A stretch of DNA of 64,000 bases from Neisseria cinerea (GTDB lineage Bacteria > Pseudomonadota > Gammaproteobacteria > Burkholderiales > Neisseriaceae), in NCBI RefSeq assembly GCF_900475315.1, contig NZ_LS483369.1:1550001-1614000 (forward strand), written 5' to 3'. Shown here piece after piece: positions 10,747-21,402 of this stretch. Position numbers and translations under genes: made by a program. Under the pieces are notes generated by a model. The model worked only from the letters and a program-made list of their open reading frames with translations. It made no database searches and was not told where the DNA came from. The first letter of the stretch is position 1, and each line of letters begins with the position of its first letter.

Positions 10747-10778
10747 AGGTCGTCTAAAATTCAGTTTTCAGACGACCT
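10747..10778 (+). terminator. Inverted pair of mucosa-type DUS behind argG
   Basis: AGGTCGTCTAAA (10747-10758, one base off) and TTCAGACGACCT (10767-10778) form the stem, followed by T residues. This is the AG-mucDUS dialect, not the AT-DUS used by the neighbouring genes. Confidence 0.75.
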
Positions 10779-10808
10779 TTCTATTTTTTCCTCAAATCAT
10801 TTGAAATC

Positions 10809-11258
10809 ATGAAATTCTTTTCCCACTTTTATCTTGAAAACCATATGTATTTCAACGACTACTTGAAATACGTCCTGATTTTCGCCGCTCTTGTCGTCCT
10901 ACTGCTCGCCGTATCGCAATACCTGCGCCACCGCATGGACACCAAATACCGCGACCTGAGCATTATCGCCTTACTGCTGCTTATCCTCATCAGCGGCATC
11001 CAATACCTCTCATACAGCGAACGCCAAAACTTCGCCGCGGACACCTCGCGCATGGTCGGTTTTCTCAATGCACTGATTGAAAATCAAAAAGTGGAGAAAC
11101 AAGACATCATCGTCAACAGCACGCACCTATACAACGGCATGATTATCGGCATCAAAAGCCAATATTACGAAGTCCATTTCAATCAAGACTTCTCCGCCTA
11201 CACCCTGACCCCCACCAATCTGGTCAACAACAACATCGAACTCATCGACAAAGAATAA
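10809..11258 (+). CDS. DUF3290 family membrane protein
   Basis: A 149-residue protein with two N-terminal membrane segments (about residues 20-38 and 48-66) and a soluble C-terminal domain. The N-terminus YLENHMYFNDYLKY fits DUF3290, a family commonly encoded next to a DUF421 protein, as here. Function unknown. An internal ATG at 10845 would remove the family's N-terminal motif, so I keep the longer start. Confidence 0.8.
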   Translation: MKFFSHFYLENHMYFNDYLKYVLIFAALVVLLLAVSQYLRHRMDTKYRDLSIIALLLLILISGIQYLSYSERQNFAADTSRMVGFLNALIENQKVEKQDIIVNSTHLYNGMIIGIKSQYYEVHFNQDFSAYTLTPTNLVNNNIELIDKE

Positions 11259-11270
11259 CAGGACACACTC

Positions 11271-11900
11271 ATGGAAGCATACTCCCTCCTTGCCCTCAAA
11301 CTCCTCATGGGTATTTTAGGTTTGGTCTTTCAAATTAATATCTTGGGAAAAGGAAACCTCGCCCCCACTTCCGCTATGGACCAAGTACAAAACTATGTGC
11401 TTGGCGGCATCATCGGCGGCGTGATTTACAGCGACAGCGTCGGGCTGTTGCAATTTTTCCTCGTGCTGATTTTGTGGACGCTGTTGGTCTTGAGTCTGAA
11501 ATTCATCAAAAACCACAACCGCTGGATCAAATCCGTAATTGACGGCAAATCTGTTTGGGTCATCATCAACGGTAAAATCCAAGCAGAAGAATGTATGAAA
11601 AACGGCATCAGCGCACACGACCTCATGTTCAAACTCCGCGCCGCCGGCATCTACGAAATCTCAGCCGTCAAACGCGCCGTGATGGAACAAAACGGGCAAC
11701 TTACCGTCATCCAATACGGCGACGAAAGCCTGCGCTATCCGCTGATTACAGACGGTCAAGTCGATCCCGACATCCTCGAAATCATCAACCGCGATGAAGC
11801 GTGGCTGCAACAGGAACTCGACCGCCTCAAGCTCACTGCCGTGCAAGTCTATATCGGCGAATACATCGATGGGAAACTGGTGGCACATCCTTATCCGTAA
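11271..11900 (+). CDS. DUF421 (YetF-like) membrane protein
   Basis: A 209-residue protein with three N-terminal membrane segments (about residues 5-23, 38-55 and 60-79) and a soluble part containing the DUF421 signature segments WVIINGKI, AHDLMFKLRAAGI and AVMEQNGQLTV. The family occurs in spore and stress membrane proteins of other bacteria; its biochemical role is unknown. It starts 12 bp after the DUF3290 gene, forming a two-gene operon. Confidence 0.85.
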   Translation: MEAYSLLALKLLMGILGLVFQINILGKGNLAPTSAMDQVQNYVLGGIIGGVIYSDSVGLLQFFLVLILWTLLVLSLKFIKNHNRWIKSVIDGKSVWVIINGKIQAEECMKNGISAHDLMFKLRAAGIYEISAVKRAVMEQNGQLTVIQYGDESLRYPLITDGQVDPDILEIINRDEAWLQQELDRLKLTAVQVYIGEYIDGKLVAHPYP

Positions 11901-11978
11901 CTGCCGGAAATCCGATAACGGATTTATCTCCCGCCTTCCCAAGAAAGCGGTGCGGACAACCGTCAAACACCTAAAAAA

Positions 11979-12012
11979 ATGCCGTCTGAAACTTTACTGT
12001 TTCAGACGGCAT
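11979..12012. terminator. Bidirectional AT-DUS hairpin between convergent genes
   Basis: AT-DUS 11979-11990 and complement 12001-12012, between the ends of the DUF421 gene and sstT. Confidence 0.8.
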
Positions 12013-12025
12013 TCCATATCCAAGC

Positions 12026-13246
12026 CTATTTCCTCTGTCTGCCCATATCGGCGGCGGCAGTAAACAAAACATCGGTTGAAGAATTCAACGCTGTTTCTGC
12101 CGAATCCTGAATCACGCCGATGATAAAGCCGACTGCAACCACCTGCATAGCGACATCGTTATTGATACCGAACAGGCTGCACGCCAAAGGAACCAGCAGA
12201 AGGGAACCGCCTGCCACGCCGGATGCGCCGCACGCACTGACGGTTGCCACCAGGCTCAAAAGCAACGCAGTGGCAAAATCAACATGAATCCCTTGAGTGT
12301 ACGCGGCCGACATTGCCAACACGGTAATCGTAATCGCCGCACCCGCCATATTGATGGTTGCGCCCAAAGGAATGGAAATCGAATAAGTATCTTCATGCAA
12401 ACCCAACTTTTTCGCCAAAGCCATATTGACAGGAATATTGGCGGCAGAAGAACGGGTAAAGAAAGCATATACGCCGCTTTCGCGCAAACAGGTAAACACC
12501 AGCGGATAAGGATTACTGCGGATTTTCCACCATACAATGACCGGATTGACCACCAATGCGATAAACACCATACAGCCAAGCAGGACAGCAAGCAGCTTCA
12601 CATAACCGGAAAGCGCGCCGAAACCTGTTTCCGCAATCGTGGACGATACCAAACCAAAAATACCCAGAGGGGCAAAGCGGATAATCCATTTCACAACAGT
12701 AGAAACCGCTTCCGCCAAATCGGCGACGACCTGCCGCGTTACGTCCGAACCATGATTGCGCAATGCCGCACCCAAAACCAAAGCCCAAGCCAAAATACCG
12801 ATATAGTTGGCATTGGCAATCGCGTTAATCGGGTTGGCAACCAAACTCATCAGCAGGGATTTCAAAACCTCCACAATACCGGAAGGCGGCGCATTGGATA
12901 CCTCGCCCGCACCCGCCAATACGATGTGTACGGGAAACACCATGCTGGCCACTACCGCCACGACGGCGGCGGCAAACGTTCCAATCAAATATAAAATGAT
13001 AATAGGCTTGATAAACGCCTCATTGCCTTTTTGATGCTGCGCAACGGCTGCTGCGACCAAAACAAAAACCAAAACAGGGGCAACGGCTTTAAGCGCACCG
13101 ACAAACAGGCTGCCGAAAAGACCTGCCGCCAAACCCAGTTGCGGTGAAACCGAACCGATTACAACACCCAACACCAAACCGACGGCAATCTGTTTGACCA
13201 GGCTGACACTGTTAATCGCATTAAGTAAGGATCTGCCGAATGCCAT
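12026..13246 (-). CDS. sstT: Serine/threonine:sodium symporter SstT
   Basis: A 406-residue inner-membrane carrier of the dicarboxylate/amino acid:cation symporter family that imports serine and threonine with sodium. Eight or more membrane segments are visible, with the conserved [17 protein letters not shown] and [16 protein letters not shown] segments characteristic of this branch. It is monocistronic, convergent with the DUF421 gene and ends at a shared DUS terminator. Confidence 0.93.
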   Translation of the reverse strand: MAFGRSLLNAINSVSLVKQIAVGLVLGVVIGSVSPQLGLAAGLFGSLFVGALKAVAPVLVFVLVAAAVAQHQKGNEAFIKPIIILYLIGTFAAAVVAVVASMVFPVHIVLAGAGEVSNAPPSGIVEVLKSLLMSLVANPINAIANANYIGILAWALVLGAALRNHGSDVTRQVVADLAEAVSTVVKWIIRFAPLGIFGLVSSTIAETGFGALSGYVKLLAVLLGCMVFIALVVNPVIVWWKIRSNPYPLVFTCLRESGVYAFFTRSSAANIPVNMALAKKLGLHEDTYSISIPLGATINMAGAAITITVLAMSAAYTQGIHVDFATALLLSLVATVSACGASGVAGGSLLLVPLACSLFGINNDVAMQVVAVGFIIGVIQDSAETALNSSTDVLFTAAADMGRQRK

Positions 13247-13411
13247 TATTCTTCCTTATGTTGTTATATGTTAAGAAACGTTGTATTTTAAAAGAAATCT
13301 CATCTCCCGTGTTTTTTTATTTTTTCCGCATGCCGATTTAAAACAAAATACCATCAAACAAATAAATAAAGACACAACAAACCACAACCGTTAAAATGCC
13401 CGAAATTTATA

Positions 13412-13423
13412 TGCCGTCTGAAA
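13412..13423 (+). repeat. Single AT-DUS upstream of tamA
   Basis: ATGCCGTCTGAA, without an inverted partner, in the 279 bp divergent intergenic region between sstT and tamA. Confidence 0.85.
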
Positions 13424-13525
13424 TACCTTATCCCTTTCAAACAATATAAGGCAGCCGTTCAAAACCCAGTAGAAACAATGTTAGAATCAAAAAGACCGAT
13501 ACCACCGCCCGACACGCATACCATT

Positions 13526-15352
13526 ATGATCAAATTGACCGCCCCGCTCCTTCTGGCTCTATCTTTCTTCCCATCAGCACATGCGCTTGCCGCCGACCAT
13601 ACCGAAAATAAGGCAGAGGGTTCCATACTGACGAAAAATAAAAATACAAACACCGAATCGGTCAAATTAAAACCCAAATTTCCCATCAGTATCGATACGC
13701 AAGACAGTGAAATTAAAGATATGATAGAAGAACACCTGCCACTCATCACACAGCAGCAGGAAGAGGTTTTGGATAAGGAACAGGTGGGCTTCCTTGCCGA
13801 AGAAGCGCCGGACAACGTCAAAACCATGCTCCGCAGCAAAGGCTATTTCAACAGCAAAGTCAGCCTGACGGAAAAAAACGGCGGCTACACAGTACATATC
13901 ATACCCGGCCCGCGCACCAAAATCAGCAATGTCAGCGTCGCCATCCTCGGCGACATCCTTTCAGACGGCAACCTTGCCGAATACTACCGCAACGCTATGT
14001 CAAACTGGCAGCAGCCGGTGGGCAGCGATTTTAATCAGGACGACTGGGAAAGCAGCAAAACATCCGTTCTCAGCGCGGTAACGCGCAAAGGTTATCCCCT
14101 GGCCAAACTCGGCAATACGCAGGCTACCGTCAACCCGGATACCGCCACCGCCGATTTGAACGTCATTGTAGACAGCAACCGCCCCATATTATTCGGCAAC
14201 TTTGAAATCACCGGCACACAGCGTTACCCTGAACAAATCGTTTCCGGCCTTGCGCGTTTCCAGCCCGGTATGCCGTACGACCTAGACCTGTTACTCGACC
14301 TCCAACAGGCCCTCGAACAAAACGGACATTATTCCGGCGCATCCGTACAAGCAGACTTCGACCACCTTCAAGACGACCGCGTTCCCGTCAAAGTCAGCGT
14401 AACCGAAGTCAAACGCCACAAACTCGAAACCGGCGTACGGCTTGATTCGGAATACGGTTTGGGCGGCAGGATCGCCTACGACCATTACAACCTCTTCAAC
14501 AAAGGCTATATCGGTTCGGTCGTTTGGGATATGGACAAATACGAAACCACGCTTGCCGCCGGTATCAGCCAACCCCGCAACTACAGGGGCAAATACTGGA
14601 CAACCAACGTTTCCTACAACCGTTCGACCACTCAAAACCTCGAAAAACGCTCCCTCTCCAGCGGCATCTGGCATGTACGCGACCGTAACGGCATCGATGC
14701 GCGGCTGGGTGTGGAATTCCTTGTAGAAGACCGAAAAATTCCCGATACGGATTACGATTTGGGAAAAAGCCATGCCACCATGCTGACCGCATCATGGAAA
14801 CGACAGTTGCTCAACAGCGAACTGCACCCTGAAAACGGCTATTACCTGGACGGCAAAATCGGTACGACTTTGGGCAAATTCCTGTCCTCTACCGTTCTGA
14901 CGCGTGCCTCCGCCCGTGCCGGCTATTTCTTCACGCCCGAAAACAAAAAAATCGGTACGTTCATCATACGCGGTCAGGCAGGGTACACCGTTGCCCGCAA
15001 AGATGCCGAAGTTCCTTCAGGGTTGATGTTCCGCAGCGGCGGCGCGTCCTCCGTACGCGGTTACGAACTCGACAGTATCGGACTTGCAGGTCCGAACGGA
15101 TCGGTTCTGCCCGAGCGTGCCGTCTTTGTGGGCAGCCTGGAATACCAACTGCCGTTTACGCGCACCCTTTCCGGCGCGGTGTTCCACGATATGGGCGATG
15201 TCTCCACCAATTTCAAACACATGACGCTGAAACACGGCTCCGGTTTGGGTGTGCGCTGGTTCAGTCCGCTCGCACCGTTTTCCTTCGATATTGCCTACGG
15301 GCACAGCGATAGAAAAATCCGTTGGCACATCAGCCTGGGAACACGCTTCTAA
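13526..15352 (+). CDS. tamA: Translocation and assembly module TamA (Omp85 family)
   Basis: Outer-membrane protein that works with TamB to insert or fold a subset of outer-membrane proteins and possibly move phospholipids. From the ATG at 13526 it has 608 residues: a signal peptide (MIKLTAPLLLALSFFPSAHA), POTRA-type domains, and a C-terminal 16-strand barrel with the SSVRGYELDS loop-6 motif and a terminal phenylalanine (SLGTRF). An upstream ATG at 13478 would put 16 polar residues before the signal peptide, so I reject it. tamB begins 54 bp downstream. Confidence 0.92.
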   Translation: MIKLTAPLLLALSFFPSAHALAADHTENKAEGSILTKNKNTNTESVKLKPKFPISIDTQDSEIKDMIEEHLPLITQQQEEVLDKEQVGFLAEEAPDNVKTMLRSKGYFNSKVSLTEKNGGYTVHIIPGPRTKISNVSVAILGDILSDGNLAEYYRNAMSNWQQPVGSDFNQDDWESSKTSVLSAVTRKGYPLAKLGNTQATVNPDTATADLNVIVDSNRPILFGNFEITGTQRYPEQIVSGLARFQPGMPYDLDLLLDLQQALEQNGHYSGASVQADFDHLQDDRVPVKVSVTEVKRHKLETGVRLDSEYGLGGRIAYDHYNLFNKGYIGSVVWDMDKYETTLAAGISQPRNYRGKYWTTNVSYNRSTTQNLEKRSLSSGIWHVRDRNGIDARLGVEFLVEDRKIPDTDYDLGKSHATMLTASWKRQLLNSELHPENGYYLDGKIGTTLGKFLSSTVLTRASARAGYFFTPENKKIGTFIIRGQAGYTVARKDAEVPSGLMFRSGGASSVRGYELDSIGLAGPNGSVLPERAVFVGSLEYQLPFTRTLSGAVFHDMGDVSTNFKHMTLKHGSGLGVRWFSPLAPFSFDIAYGHSDRKIRWHISLGTRF

Positions 15353-15405
15353 ACCGGTATAGCCGTTTCAGACGGCACCGACGCAACTATTTTGAAACAG
15401 ACACC

Positions 15406-18400
15406 ATGACCGATACTTCACCGACCGTCAACGACACACGACAAATGCCGTCTGAAAACCGCCCTACCCCGCCGGTAAAAAAACGCAAACTGTTCCGTAA
15501 ATCGGCAGCGGTATTGCTGTGCATCCTCATCCTGATAACGTCGTTTGCCGGCTGGCTTGCCGGTACGGAATCCGGTTTACGCTTCGGTCTGTACAAGATT
15601 CCGTCATGGTTCGGCGTAAACATCTCTTCCAAAAACCTCAAAGGTACGCTGATAGCCGGATTTGACGGCGACAACTGGTCGATAGAAACCGAAGGTGCCG
15701 ACATCACCGTCAGCCGTTTCCGATTCGATTGGAAACCGTCCGAGCTGATACGCCGCCGCCTGCACATTACCGAAATATCCGCCGGCGACATTTCCATCGT
15801 TACCAAACCGACCCCGCCTAAAGAAGAGCGTCCGGCACAAGGGCTGCCGGACAGTATAGACCTGCCTGCCGCCGTATCCGTCGACCGCTTTGAAACAGGT
15901 AAAATCAGCGTGGGCAAAGCCTTTGACAAACAAACCGTCTATCTCGAAAGGCTGGATGCTTCATACCGTTATGACATCAAAGGACACCGCCTCGACCTGA
16001 AAACCGCCGACACCCCGTGGAGCAAATCGACCGGTGCAGTCGTAATCGGTCTGAAAAAACCTTTTGTCCTCAACACCGCCATCTACACCAAAGGCGAACT
16101 GGAAGGCGAAACCATACACGGTACGGCGCGCCTGTGGGGTAGTTTGCAGGATATGCACACCGACCTGATACTGGATGGCGACAATATCCATTTATCGGGG
16201 AAATCCATCATCCACCCGTTTGCCGAATCATTGGATAAAACATTGGAAGAAGTGCTGATTAAAGGATTCAACATCAATCCGTCCGCCTTCCTGCCCTCCC
16301 TACCCAAAGCAAGGCTTAACTTTGACCTGACCGCCATTCCGTCTTTTTCAGACGGCATCGCACTGGATGGTTCTCTCGACCTGGAAAATACCGAGGCCGG
16401 TTTTGCCGACCGCAACAGCATCCCCGTCCGACAGATTTTGGGAGACTTCGTCATCGGTCAGGATGGTGTGGTACATATTGATAATGCGGGCATTGCCCTG
16501 CTCGAACGGGGAAATATCAACCTGTCCGGCGATATCGATACCGGAAAAAACATCCTGCAACTGGATATAGGCATAGACTCTGTCGGCTCGGATGATGTGA
16601 TTCAAACCGCAATCAACGGCAAGTTGAACGGAAATATCGGCATCAAAGGCCCAACCGCCTCACCAGGCATCACTTGGAAACTCAGCAACGGTACGGCACG
16701 CACGCACGGCAGTCTGGGTATTGAAAGCGACCCCGCAAACGGACAGCAAAAACTGGTGTTCGACACCGTTGGCATTGAAGCAGAGCAAGGCAGTTTGACC
16801 GCGCAAGGCTACCTCGAACTGTTTAAAGACCGCCTGCTCAAACTCGATATCCGCTCCCAAGCATTCAACCCCGCAAATATCGACCCGAAGTTTCCGTCAG
16901 GCAATATCAACGGCTCAATAAACCTTGCAGGAGAACTCGCAAAAGAGCAGTTTTCGGGAAAAATGCGGTTTTCCCCCAGCATACTCAACGGCGTACCGCT
17001 TAACGGTCATGCCGACATTGTTTACGAATCCCGCCACCTTCCGCGTGCCCTGATTGATTTGCGTCTGGGACAGAACATTATTAAAACAGACGGCAGCTTC
17101 GGTAAAAAAGGCGACCGTCTCAACCTCAATATCACCGCCCCCGATTTATCCCGCTTCGGTTTCGGACTGGAAGGCTTGTTAAACATACACGGCCATCTTT
17201 CCGGGGACCCATCCGAAGGCATCAAAACATTTGAAACCAACCTTTCCGGTACGGCACGCGGCCTGCATATCGGCAAGGCGGCAAACATTCGTTCCCTCGA
17301 TTTCACACTCAAAGGTTCGCCCGATATAAACCGTCCGCTCCATGCCGACATAAAAGGCAGCAGCCTCTCCGTATCCGGCGGGGCGGCAGTTATCGACACT
17401 GCCGACCTGACACTGGACGGCACGGGCGTGCAACACCGTATCCGTACGCATGCCTCCATGACTCTGGACGGCAAGCCGTTCAAATTCGACTTGGACGCTT
17501 CAGGCGGTATCAACAAGGCACTTACCCTATGGAAAGGCAGTATTAGTGTTTTCGACATCGGCGGCGCATTCAACCTCAAGTTGCAAAACCGTATGATGCT
17601 TGAAGCCGGTGCGGAACGTGTGGCCATGAGTACGGCAAACTGGCGAGCCATGGGTGGCAGCCTGAATCTGCAACACTTTTCCTGGGATAAAAAAAGCGGC
17701 ATATCGGCAAAAGGCAACGCACACAGCCTGCACATTGCCGAGCTGCACAATTTCTACAAACCGCCCGTCGAACACAATCTGGTTTTAGACGGAGATTGGG
17801 ATGTCGCCTACGGGCATAATGCGCACGGCTACCTCAACATCAGCCGCCAAAGCGGGGATGTCGTATTGGACGGGAAACATGCTTTGGGCTTGAATGCGCT
17901 TTCCTTGAAAACCCGTTTCCAAAACAACCGCATCGAAACCCTGCTTGACAGCGGCACGCGTTTCGGACGGATTAATGCCGATTTGGATATCGGCAACGCC
18001 TTCGGCGGTAATATGGCTGCCGCACCGATTGGCGGGAGGATTACCGTTTCCCTTCCCGATTTCGGTGCATTCAAACCCTTTCTGCCCGCTACCGTACAAA
18101 ATATCACCGGCAACCTGAACGCCGACGCGCATATCGGCGGACGGGTGGGCTCTCCGTCCGTCAACGCCGCTGTCAACGGTAACAGCAACTACGGGAAAAT
18201 CAACGGCAACATCACAATCGGGCAAAGTAATTCTTTCAGTACCTCGCCCCTGGGCGGGAAACTCAACCTGACCGTTGCCGATGCTGAAGTATTCCGCAAT
18301 TTCCTACCGGTCGGACAAACTGTCAAAGGCAGCCTGAATGCCGCCGTAACCCTTGGCGGCAACATTGCCAATCCGCACTTGGGCGGCAGCATCAACGGCG

Positions 18401-19560
18401 AAAAACTCTACTACCGCAACCAATCCCAAGGCATCATCTTGGATAACGGTTCACTGCGTTCCCATATAGAGGGTAGGAAATGGATAATTGACAGCTTGAA
18501 ATTCCGTCATGAAGGGACGGCGGAACTCTCCGGCACGGTCAGTATGGAAAACAGCGAACCCGATGTCGATATCAGCGCGGTATTCGACAAATACCGCATC
18601 CTGTCCCGCCCTAACCGCCGCCTTCTGGTTTCCGGCAATACGCGCCTGCTCTATTCTCTGCAAAAAGGCATATCCGTTACCGGTATGATTAAAACAGATC
18701 AAGGATTGTTCGGCTCGCAAAAATCCTCAATGCCGTCTGTCGGAGATGATGTCGTCGTATTGGGAGAACCCAAAAAAGAAGCCGCCGCAACCCTCCCCGT
18801 CAGCATGAACATTACCTTGGATTTAAACGACAATATCCGCTTCGTCGGTTATGGTGCAGACGTTACCGCAGGCGGAAAGCTGACTCTGACCTCGCATCCC
18901 GGAGAGAGCGTACAGGGAATAGGTACGGTACACATTGTCAAAGGACGTTATAAAGCATACGGGCAGGATTTGGACATCACCAAAGGCAGGGTTTCCTTTG
19001 TCGGACCGCTCAATGCCCCCAACCTCAACATCCGTGCCGAACGCCGCCTTTCCCCCGTGGGGGCGGGTGTAGAAATTTTAGGCAGCCTCAACAGCCCGCG
19101 CGTTACCCTGACGGCAAACGAACCGATGAGTGAAAAAGACAAGCTCTCATGGCTCGTCCTCAACCGTGCCAGCAGCGGCAGCAGCAGCGACAACGATACC
19201 CTGTCTGCCGCCGCAGGCGCACTACTTGCCGGACAAATCAACGACCGAATCGGACTGGTGGATGATTTGGGATTTACCAGCAAACGCAGCAGAAACGCGC
19301 AAACCGGCGAACTCAATCCTGCCGAACAGGTACTGACTATCGGCAAACAACTCACCGGCGACCTCTACATCGGATACGAATACGGCATTTCCAGTGCAGA
19401 ACAATCCATCAAAATGGTTTACCAGTTGACCCGTGCCATACAGGCGGTTGCCCGCATCGGCAGCCGTTCGTCGGGCGGCGAGCTGAAATACACCATACGT
19501 TTCGACCGTTTCTTCGGTTCAGACAAGAAAGACACCACGGAAAACGGCAAAGAAAAATAG
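15406..19560 (+). CDS. tamB: Translocation and assembly module TamB (AsmA/TamB-like, DUF490)
   Basis: A 1384-residue inner-membrane-anchored, periplasm-spanning protein built of beta-strand repeats, the partner of TamA and a member of the bridge-like lipid-transfer group. One membrane anchor follows a basic stretch (KKRKLFRKSAAVLLCILILI, about residues 25-45). The conserved TamB C-terminal domain is recognisable near the end (VKGRYKAYGQDLDITKGRVSF, then LNIRAERR). An AT-DUS is embedded in codons about 14-17 and translated as MPSE. The ATG at 15406 is chosen because it removes a poorly conserved extension that overlaps tamA. Confidence 0.92.
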   Translation: MTDTSPTVNDTRQMPSENRPTPPVKKRKLFRKSAAVLLCILILITSFAGWLAGTESGLRFGLYKIPSWFGVNISSKNLKGTLIAGFDGDNWSIETEGADITVSRFRFDWKPSELIRRRLHITEISAGDISIVTKPTPPKEERPAQGLPDSIDLPAAVSVDRFETGKISVGKAFDKQTVYLERLDASYRYDIKGHRLDLKTADTPWSKSTGAVVIGLKKPFVLNTAIYTKGELEGETIHGTARLWGSLQDMHTDLILDGDNIHLSGKSIIHPFAESLDKTLEEVLIKGFNINPSAFLPSLPKARLNFDLTAIPSFSDGIALDGSLDLENTEAGFADRNSIPVRQILGDFVIGQDGVVHIDNAGIALLERGNINLSGDIDTGKNILQLDIGIDSVGSDDVIQTAINGKLNGNIGIKGPTASPGITWKLSNGTARTHGSLGIESDPANGQQKLVFDTVGIEAEQGSLTAQGYLELFKDRLLKLDIRSQAFNPANIDPKFPSGNINGSINLAGELAKEQFSGKMRFSPSILNGVPLNGHADIVYESRHLPRALIDLRLGQNIIKTDGSFGKKGDRLNLNITAPDLSRFGFGLEGLLNIHGHLSGDPSEGIKTFETNLSGTARGLHIGKAANIRSLDFTLKGSPDINRPLHADIKGSSLSVSGGAAVIDTADLTLDGTGVQHRIRTHASMTLDGKPFKFDLDASGGINKALTLWKGSISVFDIGGAFNLKLQNRMMLEAGAERVAMSTANWRAMGGSLNLQHFSWDKKSGISAKGNAHSLHIAELHNFYKPPVEHNLVLDGDWDVAYGHNAHGYLNISRQSGDVVLDGKHALGLNALSLKTRFQNNRIETLLDSGTRFGRINADLDIGNAFGGNMAAAPIGGRITVSLPDFGAFKPFLPATVQNITGNLNADAHIGGRVGSPSVNAAVNGNSNYGKINGNITIGQSNSFSTSPLGGKLNLTVADAEVFRNFLPVGQTVKGSLNAAVTLGGNIANPHLGGSINGEKLYYRNQSQGIILDNGSLRSHIEGRKWIIDSLKFRHEGTAELSGTVSMENSEPDVDISAVFDKYRILSRPNRRLLVSGNTRLLYSLQKGISVTGMIKTDQGLFGSQKSSMPSVGDDVVVLGEPKKEAAATLPVSMNITLDLNDNIRFVGYGADVTAGGKLTLTSHPGESVQGIGTVHIVKGRYKAYGQDLDITKGRVSFVGPLNAPNLNIRAERRLSPVGAGVEILGSLNSPRVTLTANEPMSEKDKLSWLVLNRASSGSSSDNDTLSAAAGALLAGQINDRIGLVDDLGFTSKRSRNAQTGELNPAEQVLTIGKQLTGDLYIGYEYGISSAEQSIKMVYQLTRAIQAVARIGSRSSGGELKYTIRFDRFFGSDKKDTTENGKEK

Positions 19561-19756
19561 TCGGATTTCAGACGGCAAAGCCAACGATTCAAGCTGCGCC
19601 GTCTGCAAATCACACCGTCAAAAAGAGCTTTTGCTTAAATACAATTAATTGAATTTAAACGATTATTAAATAAATTCAACACAAAAAACCGTAATAATCT
19701 ATTTGACAATACATAAAAATATCGGTTACAACCGGATTTGATACAAGAAAAATACT

Positions 19757-19786
19757 GATGCCGTCTGCAACCGTTTCAGACGGCAT
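19757..19786. repeat. Imperfect inverted DUS pair upstream of the peptide transporter
   Basis: ATGCCGTCTGCA and TTCAGACGGCAT with a short loop, 28 bp before the next start codon. It could be the terminator of tamB, but it lies nearly 200 bp downstream of it. The 254 bp gap (19561-19814) is otherwise AT-rich with no gene. Confidence 0.6.
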
Positions 19787-19814
19787 TACGAGAAAATCTT
19801 TTAGGAGAATCCAC

Positions 19815-21272
19815 ATGTCCCAACACTCCTCCTGCTCCGAAGAAAAAAAATTCTTTGGGCATCCCTTCCAGCTTTCCACCCTCTTCCATATTGAATTGTG
19901 GGAACGTTTTTCCTTCTACGGAATGCAGGGCATCCTGCTGATTTACCTCTACTACACTGCCAACAAAGGAGGTTTGGGGATAGACAAAACCCTTGCAGGC
20001 GGTATTGTCGGCGCATACAGCGGCAGCGTGTACCTGTCCACCATTTTGGGCGCGTGGTTTGCCGACCGAGTATGGGGTGCGGAAAAAACCCTCTTCCTCT
20101 CGGGCATCGTCGTGATGCTCGGACACATCGTCCTTGCCGCAGCACCGGGCCTGTACGGCCTTTTAATCGGGCTGATATTCATCGCATTGGGCAGCGGCGG
20201 CGTGAAATCTACGGCCAGTTCAATGGTGGGCGCATTATACGAACAAGACGAAATGCGCCCGCTGCGCGATGCAGGTTTCTCCATCTTCTACATCGCCATC
20301 AACATCGGCGGCTTCTTAGGCCCCTTATTGACCGGACTGCTTCAAGAAAATATCGGTTTCCATTATGGCTTTGGCGCAGCAGCGGTCGGTATGGCATTCG
20401 GCTTGTGGCGTTATTCCTTAGGTCGTAAAAACCTCCCACATCCCACGGTTCCCCATCCGCTTTCAAAAGGACAAGGCAAAACTGCGGCTGCCATCGGCAT
20501 TGCCTTTATTGCCGCACTTGCAACCGCTATCAAAACCGGGCTTATCAACGTCGACAATTTCTCCACCGTCCTACTGTCTACCATCATCCTTGCCGTAATC
20601 GTCTATTTTACCCGGCTGCTGACCAATCCCCACGTTAGTTCCGACAATAAGCGGCACATCATCGCCTATATGCCCCTTTTCCTGACCATCTGTATGTTTT
20701 GGGCGGTCTGGTTTCAAGTCTATACGGTCGCCACGGTCTATTTTGACGAAACCGTTAACCGCACCATAGGATCATTTACCATACCGGTCTCATGGAAAGA
20801 CTCCATACAAAGCATGTGGGTTATCCTCTTTTCCGGCGTGATGGCGGCTATTTGGACCAAAATGGGGCGTAAACAGCCTAAAACTCCCCTTAAATTTGCT
20901 ATGGCGGTATTTGTAACCGGCGCATCCTTTCTATGTTTCATTCCCTTTATCTCATCAGGCACCCCGATGCCTATTATGGTTTTCTCACTGATTATCCTTG
21001 CCATCACGATAGGTGAATTAATGATTTCCCCTATTGCGCTATCCATATCCACCAAAATTGCCCCTCCTTTATTCAAAACCCAAATGGTCGCCCTCAACTT
21101 TCTTGCTTTTTCATTAGGTTTTACTTTGGGAGGAGTATTGTTTGAAAAAGGTTATCATGCCGGTAACGACATCGGATTTTACCAACTGCTCTTCTACATC
21201 GGTGCAGCAACAGGCACATTGCTCCTGCTGCTTATCCCTGTTTTAAATAAAATGCTGAAAGGTATAGACTGA
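19815..21272 (+). CDS. POT-family proton-dependent di-/tripeptide transporter
   Basis: A 485-residue inner-membrane permease with 12-14 membrane helices. The POT signature is visible as ELWERFSFYGMQGILLIYLY at the first helix (proton-coupling ExxERFxYY region), with the second family motif GGFLGPLLTGLL further on. It probably imports short peptides with protons. I chose the ATG at 19815 because TTAGGAGAA lies at ribosome-binding distance; the upstream extension would read through a DUS. A run of eight A residues (19843-19850) lies within codons 10-12. Confidence 0.9.
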   Translation: MSQHSSCSEEKKFFGHPFQLSTLFHIELWERFSFYGMQGILLIYLYYTANKGGLGIDKTLAGGIVGAYSGSVYLSTILGAWFADRVWGAEKTLFLSGIVVMLGHIVLAAAPGLYGLLIGLIFIALGSGGVKSTASSMVGALYEQDEMRPLRDAGFSIFYIAINIGGFLGPLLTGLLQENIGFHYGFGAAAVGMAFGLWRYSLGRKNLPHPTVPHPLSKGQGKTAAAIGIAFIAALATAIKTGLINVDNFSTVLLSTIILAVIVYFTRLLTNPHVSSDNKRHIIAYMPLFLTICMFWAVWFQVYTVATVYFDETVNRTIGSFTIPVSWKDSIQSMWVILFSGVMAAIWTKMGRKQPKTPLKFAMAVFVTGASFLCFIPFISSGTPMPIMVFSLIILAITIGELMISPIALSISTKIAPPLFKTQMVALNFLAFSLGFTLGGVLFEKGYHAGNDIGFYQLLFYIGAATGTLLLLLIPVLNKMLKGID

Positions 21273-21292
21273 AACCTGTTTTTGCCACAAAA

Positions 21293-21320
21293 ATGCCGTC
21301 TGAAAACCTTCAGACGGCAT
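21293..21320 (+). terminator. Inverted AT-DUS pair behind the peptide transporter
   Basis: AT-DUS 21293-21304 and complement 21309-21320, followed by a T-run. Confidence 0.8.
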
Positions 21321-21402
21321 TTTTCATATAATCCCCAATACCATTCGTATTGCAACCCGACATTAAAGGATGCCTATTTCCTTTCCGATATACGGAAATA
21401 AA

